From the NCBI GenBank assembly GCA_902493125.1, contig CABUOF010000031.1, positions 1-24,279 on the forward strand: a stretch of 24,279 nucleotides of DNA, given 5' to 3'. Positions within the stretch are counted from its first letter, which is position 1, and every line of letters begins with the position of its first letter. A program made the translations under genes and the position numbers. Source of the stretch: an uncultured Collinsella sp. Its GTDB lineage: Bacteria > Actinomycetota > Coriobacteriia > Coriobacteriales > Coriobacteriaceae. Positions 7,457 to 14,600 of this stretch are shown here, in pieces. The notes beneath the pieces were generated by a model that ran no database searches, was not told the origin of the DNA, and saw only the letters and a program-made list of their open reading frames with translations.

Positions 7457-7581
7457 GGGCAGAGAGCAAGTTCCCTCCCGGCGCGTCCTCGGACATGCAA
7501 GAAGCCCTCACTGCGCACTTCGTGCGGCGAGGGCTTCTTGCGTCCTGCGGAGTGCGCCGGGAGGGAGCTTGCTCTCCGCCC
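7457..7581. repeat. 125-nt near-palindrome downstream of ilvE
   Basis: Two 53-nt arms (7457-7509 and 7529-7581) are inverted copies, 41 of 53 positions matching with no length difference. The outer 28 nt have two mismatches and the inner 13 nt (GCAAGAAGCCCTC) are perfect. The 19-nt loop contains another small palindrome (CGCAC-TTC-GTGCG, 7514-7526). As RNA it would form a very long hairpin starting 16 nt after the ilvE stop. It lacks a T-run, so it could serve as a 3' stabiliser or terminator of ilvE, or be a mobile palindromic repeat. Confidence 0.75.
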
Positions 7582-7636
7582 TGCGGGCTCGGCGATGTCA
7601 CAACGAACAATAATTAATCTGAATTAAAGATGGTGC

Positions 7637-7665
7637 GCGGCCTTTTAGGCCGCTCTTTTGTTTTG
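7637..7665 (+). terminator. Rho-independent terminator
   Basis: Stem GCGGCC (7637-7642) and GGCCGC (7648-7653) with loop TTTTA, followed by TCTTTTGTTTT. It lies 197 nt past the ilvE stop with no gene between, so it probably ends ilvE read-through. Confidence 0.75.
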
Positions 7666-7688
7666 GTTCGCGCCATGTGGGGGTGGTG

Positions 7689-7899
7689 GCGACGTGCATT
7701 TTTGCGAGTATTCTGCAATCGAAGGCCCCTGCATACCGATCTCGGGCAAAAAATCGGGATTTCTCGATGTTTTCTACGGATGATGGTCGGGGTTATGGGC
7801 TGACAGCGTTTGATTTGCAGGGATATTCGCGGTCATTGGCATTTATCGTGGCGCCCGAAGCTCTTGGCTATGTTGAATACTCCTAAAAATGCACGGCGC
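7689..7899. repeat. 211-bp element with 25-bp terminal inverted repeats (MITE-like)
   Basis: The left end (7689-7713) and right end (7875-7899) are inverted copies matching at 22 of 25 positions, sharing the core CGTGCATTTTT and GAGTATTC. The interior is less GC-rich than neighbouring genes and shows no recognisable coding content; a 69-codon frame crosses it without a clear ribosome-binding site. No obvious target-site duplication is visible. The design fits a non-autonomous transposable element, but paired regulator sites or an RNA gene are possible. The rest of 7441-8000 holds only the palindrome and terminators listed separately. Confidence 0.5.
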
Positions 7900-7918
7900 T
7901 TAGAGGGGGACCTTCGCG

Positions 7919-7964
7919 AAAAAGGAAACCGCCCCGTCGAAGTATGCATTCGACGGGGCGGTTT
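7919..7964 (-). terminator. Rho-independent terminator of lemA
   Basis: A perfect 16-bp stem (7926-7941 with 7949-7964) with a 7-nt loop, followed on the minus strand by CC and a T5 run (7919-7923). It begins 36 nt after the lemA stop. Confidence 0.88.
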
Positions 7965-8000
7965 ATGCATTTGGCCGATTAAGGATGCGCTGTCAAACTA

Positions 8001-8552
8001 CTAGAACTTGACGGTCGGGGCCTGGCGGGCTGCTTCGGCGGCCTCGAAGCCCTGGCGCTCCTTAAACTGAAAGATGCCGGCAAAGATGACAGCCGGGAAC
8101 GTCTGGATAGCGTTATTGTAGCTGAGCACGCAATCGTTGTAGCTCTGGCGTGCGTAGCTAATCTTGTTCTCGGTATCCTCGAGCGATGCCTGCAGCTGCG
8201 TAAAGTTGGTGTTTGCCTTAAGATCGGGATAGGCCTCGGCTACGGCGAAGAGCTGGCGCAGCGCGCCGGTCAGCACGTTGTCGGCTTCCATCTTGGCCTC
8301 GGGCGTGGTGGCCTTGACGGCGGTGTTACGCGCGCTGATCACGGCGGAGAGCGTCTCCTGCTCGTGCTTGGCGTAGCCCTTGACGGTCTCGACCAGGTTG
8401 GGGATCAGGTCGTTGCGGCGCTGCAGCTGCGTGTCGATGTTCTGCCAGGCGTTATCGATGCGGTTACGCTTGGTGACCATGTTGTTGTAGATGCCGGCGA
8501 TGGCGCAGACAATCACAATGACAACAACGATGCCGATGATGACGGTAATCAT
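8001..8552 (-). CDS. lemA: LemA-family membrane-anchored protein
   Basis: A 183-residue LemA protein. It has one N-terminal transmembrane helix (about 2-22) with a very short outside end, then a long cytoplasmic or surface helical bundle. Family motifs are NRIDNAWQNIDTQLQRRNDLIPNLVETVKGY (29-60, read here in parts: NAWQNIDTQL, RRNDLIPNLV), AEAYPDLKAN (105-114), LEDTENKISYARQSYN (124-139) and FPAVIFAGIF (152-161). LemA proteins are widespread and their molecular role is unclear. The ATG at 8552 has GGAG 5 nt upstream and begins exactly where family similarity starts; the open frame to 8654 is an unsupported extension. It is monocistronic with a strong terminator and divergent from the TetR gene. 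A paired TPM-domain/HtpX gene, often next to lemA, is absent. Confidence 0.92.
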   Translation of the reverse strand: MITVIIGIVVVIVIVCAIAGIYNNMVTKRNRIDNAWQNIDTQLQRRNDLIPNLVETVKGYAKHEQETLSAVISARNTAVKATTPEAKMEADNVLTGALRQLFAVAEAYPDLKANTNFTQLQASLEDTENKISYARQSYNDCVLSYNNAIQTFPAVIFAGIFQFKERQGFEAAEAARQAPTVKF

Positions 8553-8613
8553 GATGTCTCCGTTTCGAATGGCCGCGGCGGCATGCGCCAGCTGCCGTTG
8601 GTATAACGCTACT

Positions 8614-8619
8614 AGTATA
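8614..8619 (-). promoter_or_regulatory. -10 box of lemA
   Basis: TATACT read on the minus strand, about 61 nt upstream of the ATG. The -35 candidate TTCGGC (8638-8643) lies at 18 bp and is weak. Confidence 0.4.
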
Positions 8620-8751
8620 CCCGCAACGTTTTGCCGTGCCGAACTTTCCTGCAAGCGTTATGTTTTCGGCGGGGTTGGCACCGGGGCAAAGCGCGCGAGG
8701 TACAGGTGTAAGATATGCGACAGATTGACGAGTGTTGTCTTTGCCCTGAGG

Positions 8752-9348
8752 ATGGCGATACCAGTGGACCTTCGCATTAAGAAAACCTACCGCGCCCTGT
8801 TCGATGCCTTCACCGAGCTTCTCGAGGAGAATCGTTTTGAGGACCTGACGGTTGCCATGCTGTGCGACCGCGCCATGATTCGCCGCACGACGTTCTACAA
8901 GCACTTTCGCGACAAGAACGATTACTTTGCCTTTTATATCGATGAGCTCATGTCGGGCTTGCCGCAAAAACAGCCCGATGAGGCCGGCGCGGTGTCTGCC
9001 GAGGACGTGCGCGCGCTTCGGCACGCGATTTTGGACGATGCCATGGATTTGATTCTGGCGCACGAGCGGCTCATGGATAACATTTTGGCAAGCAGCATGT
9101 CGGGCATGTTGACCAACGTTATTTGCGACCGCATTGCCCGCTCCATCCGCGAGCGTGTGATGAACGTGCTTGCCGAGGATGCCCTGGCCCCCGTGTCACT
9201 CGAGACGACGTCTGAGTTTGTCGCCGGCGGTATTATTCGACTTTTCACGATATGGTGGGAATCGGGCCACGATCTTGAGCGTCGACCTGAGATAGCCGAC
9301 GTGGTCGATGCACTGTTTGAGCGGACCATGACACCGGTGCATCACTAG
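8752..9348 (+). CDS. TetR/AcrR-family transcriptional regulator
   Basis: A protein of about 198 residues with a TetR-type N-terminal DNA-binding domain. Helix 1 (KKTYRALFDAFTELLEE, 10-26) leads to a helix-turn-helix at about 31-53 (DLTVAMLCDRAMIRRTTFYKHF in the family pattern, ending with the hallmark TFYKHF). The C-terminal half is an all-helical ligand or dimer domain of the type seen in DhaS-like members (GGIIRLFTIWWESG near 160-173). The start is uncertain: ATG 8752 has TGAGG almost touching it, while GTG 8764 has the same motif 12 nt upstream. Homology begins soon after either. No obvious target gene is adjacent; the divergent lemA promoter is the nearest candidate. The stop is 3 nt from the 3' end of the converging tRNA gene. 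Confidence 0.85.
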   Translation: MAIPVDLRIKKTYRALFDAFTELLEENRFEDLTVAMLCDRAMIRRTTFYKHFRDKNDYFAFYIDELMSGLPQKQPDEAGAVSAEDVRALRHAILDDAMDLILAHERLMDNILASSMSGMLTNVICDRIARSIRERVMNVLAEDALAPVSLETTSEFVAGGIIRLFTIWWESGHDLERRPEIADVVDALFERTMTPVHH

Positions 9349-9351
9349 GAG

Positions 9352-9441
9352 TGGCGGAGAGAGGGGGATTCGAACCCCCGGAACGCTCTCGCGCTCAACG
9401 GTTTTCAAGACCGCCGCATTCAACCGCTCTGCCATCTCTCC
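9352..9441 (-). tRNA. tRNA-Ser (anticodon UGA)
   Basis: Read on the minus strand, the gene starts GGAGAGA at 9441 and ends with TCTCTCC, discriminator G and an encoded CCA (9354-9352). The anticodon loop is CTTGAAA, anticodon TGA. The T-arm GGGGGTTCGAATCCCCC is perfect. A long variable arm (GAGCGCGAGAGCGTTC region) marks a class II serine tRNA. All cloverleaf arms are intact. Confidence 0.95.
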
Positions 9442-9451
9442 GTGAGTCGTA

Positions 9452-9457
9452 ATGATA
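9452..9457 (-). promoter_or_regulatory. Extended -10 promoter of tRNA-Ser
   Basis: On the minus strand the sequence reads TGC-TATCAT, an extended -10, about 11 nt before the mature 5' end. A TTGCAA (9472-9477) lies upstream but only 14 bp away, too close for a standard -35. Confidence 0.35.
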
Positions 9458-9492
9458 GCATCGTTTTGAATTTGCAACAGGGAAGGCGAACG

Positions 9493-11274
9493 ATGACGAT
9501 CACCGAAATCGACGAGAAGTTCATGCGCGAGGCGCTGGCGGAGGCGCGCGCCGCCGCGGCAGTGGGCGAAGTGCCCATTGGCGCTGTGGTGGTGCGCGCG
9601 GGTGAGATCGTCGCGCGGGCGCATAATCGTCGCGAGCTCGACCAGGATCCTTCGGCTCATGCAGAGTTCGCGGCCCTGTGCGCTGCCGCTCGGTCGCTCG
9701 GCCGCTGGCGCCTTTCCGACTGTACGGTCTATGTGACGTTGGAACCCTGCTGCATGTGCGCGGGCCTTATGGTCAACGCGCGCGTGGGGCGCTGCGTGTA
9801 TGGCGCGAGCGACGCCAAGGCGGGCGCGTTGGGATCCCTATACGATTTGAATGCCGACTCGCGCCTGAATCATCGGTTTAACGTGACGGCTGGGGTCCTG
9901 GCGGATGAATGCCGCGAGCTCCTGAGTAACTATTTTGGCGGTCTGCGCGGAGCGGGCGGCGCTGATTGCGGTTGTGGGGCCGATCTTGAAGCACACGCCG
10001 CTCACGCCGCAGCGCTTGCAGGTGTCGGTGAGGATGCTGGCACGGCGGTTGACTTTGGTCCTGCGTGCCGCCGGCCCCGCCGTGTGCTGCTGGCGATCGA
10101 CTCCTTTAAGGGCAGCGTTTCGAGTGCGCAGGCGGAGGCGGCGGTTGCCGAAGGCGTGCGCCGCGTTTGGCCCGATGCCGAGGTGTGCGCATTGCCGCTG
10201 GCAGATGGCGGCGAGGGGACGCTCGATGCCATCGCCGCATGCGGTGGCGAGCTCTCAGCCTGCGATGTCGCAGGCCCCTTGGGCGACCGCGTGTCTGCCC
10301 GGATGCTGGTGGACGGCGAGCACGAGTCGGCTGTAATTGAGATGGCCGAGGCGGCCGGCATTGGGTATTCGCCTTGCACGGAGTCGGCGGCGTTGGCAGC
10401 CACAACCTATGGCGTGGGTGAGCTCATGCTCCGTGCGGTTCGCATGTGCGCAAAGACTATCTATATTGGTTTGGGCGGCAGCGCCACCAACGATGGCGGC
10501 GCCGGTATGCTGCAGGCGCTGGGCGCCCACCTTGTCAATGAACACGGCTGCGATATCGTTCCCGGTCTTGCAGGCCTTGAACACGTGGCGAGTATCGATG
10601 TGGCGCCAGCGCTTCGGACGCTGAACGGCGCACGTGTCGTGGTGCTTTCCGATGTCGAGAATCCGCTCGTGGGGCGTCGAGGCGCCCTAGCAGTGTTCGG
10701 TGGGCAGAAGGGCCTGCCGACGGGGGATGCCGAGGTCCTGCGCAGGTGCGACAGCTGGATGGTCGGCTACGGTCGCTTGCTCGACGCCGCGATTGCCGGA
10801 GCTCGAGCCCAGGGGTTGTTGCGCACACCCGAGGGCGCCCGGACATTTGGCTCGGTGCTCAGCGTGCCCGGCGCGGGCGCTGCCGGTGGCTTGGGCGCGG
10901 CGTTGCTGGCGCTCGGCGCGGAGCTACGCTCGGGTGTGGAGACGGTGCTCGATCTCGTGGAGTTTGACGAGCGTGTACGCGATGTCGACCTGGTCATAAC
11001 GGGCGAGGGCAATATGGACGAGCAATCCGCCGCCGGTAAGGCGCCGGTGGGCGTGGCGCGTCGCGCCAAGCGATATGGCAAGCCGGTAGCCGCCGTCGTG
11101 GGCGGTCGCGCTGACAACCTGGATGCGGTGCATGAGCAGGGTATCGACTTGGTTTTGCCGATTTGCCGCAAACCCATGCCTCTCGACCAGGCGCTCGGTG
11201 CGCAAGAAGCCACAACCAACCTCATCTGCGCTGGCGAAGCAGCCGCTCGATCCTACGACCTCGCTCGCCTCTAG
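9493..11274 (+). CDS. tadA: TadA tRNA adenosine deaminase fused to glycerate kinase
   Basis: One 593-codon frame carries two complete enzymes. Residues 1-150 are TadA, which converts A34 of tRNA-Arg to inosine: zinc ligands His56 (HAE, with catalytic Glu58), Cys86 and Cys89 (PCCMC), and the substrate loop VNARVGRCVYGA (94-105). Residues 197-593 are a type-I glycerate kinase (GarK/GlxK family) that phosphorylates glycerate with ATP: DSFKGS (203-208), LPLADGGEGT, GLGGSATNDGGAGM, GAAGGLGAALLALGAEL and ITGEGNMDEQSAAGKAP. A 45-residue Ala/Gly-rich linker joins them. The ATG at 9493 has GGGAAGG upstream. An internal GTG at 10084 begins the kinase homology but has no ribosome-binding site. I know of no functional link between the activities. 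Third-base composition in the linker (9937-10080) fits another frame better, so an indel may have created the fusion. Confidence 0.75.
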   Translation: MTITEIDEKFMREALAEARAAAAVGEVPIGAVVVRAGEIVARAHNRRELDQDPSAHAEFAALCAAARSLGRWRLSDCTVYVTLEPCCMCAGLMVNARVGRCVYGASDAKAGALGSLYDLNADSRLNHRFNVTAGVLADECRELLSNYFGGLRGAGGADCGCGADLEAHAAHAAALAGVGEDAGTAVDFGPACRRPRRVLLAIDSFKGSVSSAQAEAAVAEGVRRVWPDAEVCALPLADGGEGTLDAIAACGGELSACDVAGPLGDRVSARMLVDGEHESAVIEMAEAAGIGYSPCTESAALAATTYGVGELMLRAVRMCAKTIYIGLGGSATNDGGAGMLQALGAHLVNEHGCDIVPGLAGLEHVASIDVAPALRTLNGARVVVLSDVENPLVGRRGALAVFGGQKGLPTGDAEVLRRCDSWMVGYGRLLDAAIAGARAQGLLRTPEGARTFGSVLSVPGAGAAGGLGAALLALGAELRSGVETVLDLVEFDERVRDVDLVITGEGNMDEQSAAGKAPVGVARRAKRYGKPVAAVVGGRADNLDAVHEQGIDLVLPICRKPMPLDQALGAQEATTNLICAGEAAARSYDLARL

Positions 11275-11496
11275 AACTTATTTCCCCGGGAGTCCGGTTT
11301 GGCCGAGTAGTCAAAATAGCCCCGTCCCAAACTAGCTACTTTGTGGGATGTGGGGGATAAAGATTGCCGGTCGATTTGTCCTACTGGGGTATGTCGACGG
11401 CGCGAGTGGTTCGATTTTGAGCCTGAGTGGCAACCCGAGGCGAAATTTCGGGTCATCCAAATTGCTACAATTTTAAGCATATAGCGATGTCCTGCC

Positions 11497-11527
11497 TTGC
11501 GTTTCTGCGCGGGGGGGGGCGTATATT
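11497..11527 (+). promoter_or_regulatory. Candidate adhesin promoter containing a G9 tract
   Basis: TTGCGT (11497-11502) and TATATT (11522-11527) resemble -35 and -10 boxes but are 19 bp apart. The spacer contains nine consecutive G (11511-11519). Loss of one or two G would bring the spacing to the optimal 17-18 bp. Homopolymer tracts in this position switch surface-protein genes on and off in other bacteria, for example porA of Neisseria. Confidence 0.4.
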
Positions 11528-11553
11528 TGCATCGATGGGGACGACGACACATA

Positions 11554-11559
11554 TATAAT
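11554..11559 (+). promoter_or_regulatory. Second -10 box of the adhesin gene
   Basis: A perfect TATAAT, 41 nt before the ATG at 11601. No consensus -35 is found at 17 bp (ATCGAT, 11531-11536); TTGCAT (11527-11532) is 21 bp away. The G9 tract ends 11 bp upstream of the -35 position, so its length could also affect this promoter. Confidence 0.5.
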
Positions 11560-11600
11560 GAGCCGCTGCTTGCCGTCTTCATGGATTGGGGAGGGCCTTC

Positions 11601-14600
11601 ATGAATCGCGTATATGCGAAAGCTCGAGAAATGCTGAAGCCTTTGGGCACAAAAACCAATACAGCCAAGCGTGCTCTAAAGGTTTTGACCGTCCCGCTGG
11701 CGGCGTGTGCGCTCTTGTTTGGTGCAACGAGTGCGTTGGCCGAGCAGACGGTTCCCTTCAGCAACCATATCGTGAAGACGGTAAACCCTACCGGCACCAC
11801 GGTCAACCTGTTTGACTACTGGGTCGTGAATGGCGATAACGACAATTCTGCCAACATAAACAACGACAACAGCAATAACAACACCGGCATCAATAAAGAC
11901 CACCAGCTCAAATTCAATGGTGGTGCCGGTACGGGCATTAACAAATGGACGGGCAAGAGTACCACCGGTGGCTTTGGACGCCTTCCATTTGTGAAGAACA
12001 CGCTGGTAAAGGGCTATCCGGAGATCAAAAATGGCACCTACCAGGGCGTTAACTACAACGATGAGTCGCTCGATTACCTCTTTAACAATGACAGCCAGGC
12101 AAATAAAAAGCAGAACGGTAAGGCCGTTTACAACAACGTGCAGGGCCTCTTCCAGCTCAAGGATGGCTATTACGTTTACGACTCCTACGGCTCCAAAGAA
12201 GGCAACTATGCCGTGTATAACTCCACGACGAACTCCTTTGACGTCTACGATAAGGCGGGCGTATATAAGGAGAGCGTGTCAGAAGAGAATCGGGGTCAGT
12301 TCTTTCCCTTTGACTCGGCTAAAAAGGTTTTTACCGAGTCGGGTAAAAACCTCTCCCCTATAGGAATAAAGGACGGAGAGAACGATAAGCTCAACCATCA
12401 CTTTGGCATGTCCATGACCACGGAGTTTGTCCAGCCCGCAAACGGCAAGACCAACAAGAACGAGGACATGATCTTTGAGTTCTCGGGCGACGATGACGTC
12501 TGGGTGTATATCGATGGCGTGCTCGTGGGCGATCTGGGCGGCATCCACGAGAAGGCAACGCTTGATATTAACTTTGCTACCGGCGAAGTGAAAGTCGGTC
12601 ATATTGATGGCGCGAATGGAACCGAGAGGGAAATCGAAAAAACCACTATCAAGGCGAAGTTCGACGCCGCCGGCGCGGACACCACCAACTTCTCCGGTGA
12701 TACATTCAATTCTAGCACCAAGCACAAGCTGAGCTTCTTCTATCTGGAGCGCGGTGCGGGTGCATCGAACATGTCACTTAAGTTCAACCTTACCACCCTG
12801 CCGTCATCCGAGGTCCAGAAGGTCGACCAGAACGGCGAGGCGGTCCAGGGCGCCACGTTTGCGCTGTATCAGTCCGGTGAAAGCTGGAAGACGCAGGGCG
12901 ATCCCATCGCTCAAGGCACGACGGACGATAAGGGTCAGCTGGTGCTTTTGGAGTCGGACGGCTCTGTCCTTTCGTTCGATAACCAGCATGCCGCGGGGCA
13001 TGACTTCTTTGTACTCAAGGAGATGGGCCTGCCCGAGGGATATCGTTCGAGTCTGACTTCATCGACTTCCGCAACGCCAGGCGAGCTGCATCTGCAGTAC
13101 AAGCCAGCTGCGGCGAGTGGCACGGGCGGCGTGGTCGTCGCACCGCAAACGACGGTCAAAACAGCGGATGATAGCACATGGAAGGGCAGCCGCATGTGGC
13201 TGAACGGCGGCTATCTGGCCGCCAAGGAGACCATCTTCTTGTCCAAAGACATAAAAGACAACAAGGACAACCCCATTAGCTCGGGTACGACCTTTGCCGT
13301 CGTGCTCAAACGCACCAATGAGAACTTGGACCAGGCAAAAGAAGACGCCTGGACGGCAGTCACGGGCAATCCGCTCGATGGCTACAAACTGTGCTCCGCG
13401 CACGGCATTGCCGGTGCCGTCGAGGCTGCCAAATCGGCGGACACGAGCGTTTTTGCCGTTAACACCAAGGGCGACTATGAGGTAACGGTTAGGTCGCTGC
13501 CCGGCGATATCGAGAAGTACGCTGCCATGATGGAGGACAAGTCGAATGCCGACTATACCGTGGCGGTGTATCACACCACGGCGTCGTCTCTGGCAGAGGC
13601 AACCATGGAGAACACCTCCATGGTTGAATACCTGTCGACAAACAGGCAGTTCTCAACCGTGATCCACCTCACGAACGTACAGAACCGTCTGTTTGTACAG
13701 AAGGTCGATGACTTGGGCGAGCCTGTGAACGGCGCGACGTTTGATCTGTACAAGGCCGAGGACGTTACCGGCAATAGCCCCAGCACGTATGCCATCAAGT
13801 CCGGCGCCACGCCGTATGACACCGTGCAGGCAAATGGCATGACCTATCCGTATGAGATTAAGGGTGCAGCATGCTTCCCGCTCAATTCCGCAAAGCATGC
13901 GCCCCTTATCAAGGGCACGTACTACCTGCGTGAATCGATGAGCCCGGATGGCTACGAGATAAATTCCACCATCACCAAGGTGATCGTGGACGATTCGGGC
14001 GTGTACGTAGACGCCGGCATAGAGAGCGACGGCGTGCGCAGTATGAGCGGCCCGGGCTCGCTCATTGCCTCCCTTGCGCAGTTTGGCTCTCCCGACTCCA
14101 TCGATAACACGCTTACGCACATCAAGGGCAAACTGCAGAGCGCGACTGGTGCAGATGCCAAGGGTAACCTGACGTGGGGCCAGGAGTGCACCGCCGATGG
14201 CGTGACGCCTTCTCTGACGGACCACCTGATGCACATGCGCTATGACAAGACACCGCAAGGTGCCAAGACCGTCTTGCGCTATGTCGAGGACGGTGGCACC
14301 CGCAACGGCCAGCTGGCGATTATCTATGCCGATACGGGTATCAACCGTATGGCTCTTTACCAAGACGGTCGGCCCACCAATGGCACCGACCTCGGCACGC
14401 TCCAGCTCAACCATCTCTTTACCACGGCAACGGCCGTGCAGTATACCGATCGTCGCGTGGCGCGCCTGCAGGTGACTAAGACCGTGACGGCGGACAGTGG
14501 CCTTACCGCGCCTACCAAGGATGCGAACGGCAAGGACCTGACCTTTACGTTTAAGTTCACCCTGCCGAATTCCGAGAAGGGCTACGAGGCGCACGTGTTC

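Larger units (their letters stand above)
11275..11600. other. Intergenic region upstream of the adhesin gene
   Basis: 326 bp without a gene. It holds a bulged hairpin at 11325-11348 (TCCCAAA with TTTGTGGGA), a smaller one at 11433-11453 (ACCCGA with TCGGGT around the palindrome CGAAATTTCG), a possible extended -10 (TGC-TACAAT, ending 11470), the G9 tract (11511-11519) and the adhesin promoter candidates. No T-tailed terminator for the upstream fusion gene is seen, so read-through into the adhesin gene is possible. Base composition is lower in GC than the flanking genes. Confidence 0.55.

Noticed and set aside
6295..7518. A 407-codon minus-strand frame over ilvE
   Set aside because: Opposes a gene with complete aminotransferase motifs, and its composition is typical of an antisense shadow.
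7677..7886. A 69-codon plus-strand frame across the inverted-repeat element
   Set aside because: No clear ribosome-binding site or family resemblance, and it begins outside and stops inside the terminal repeats, so it is probably fortuitous.
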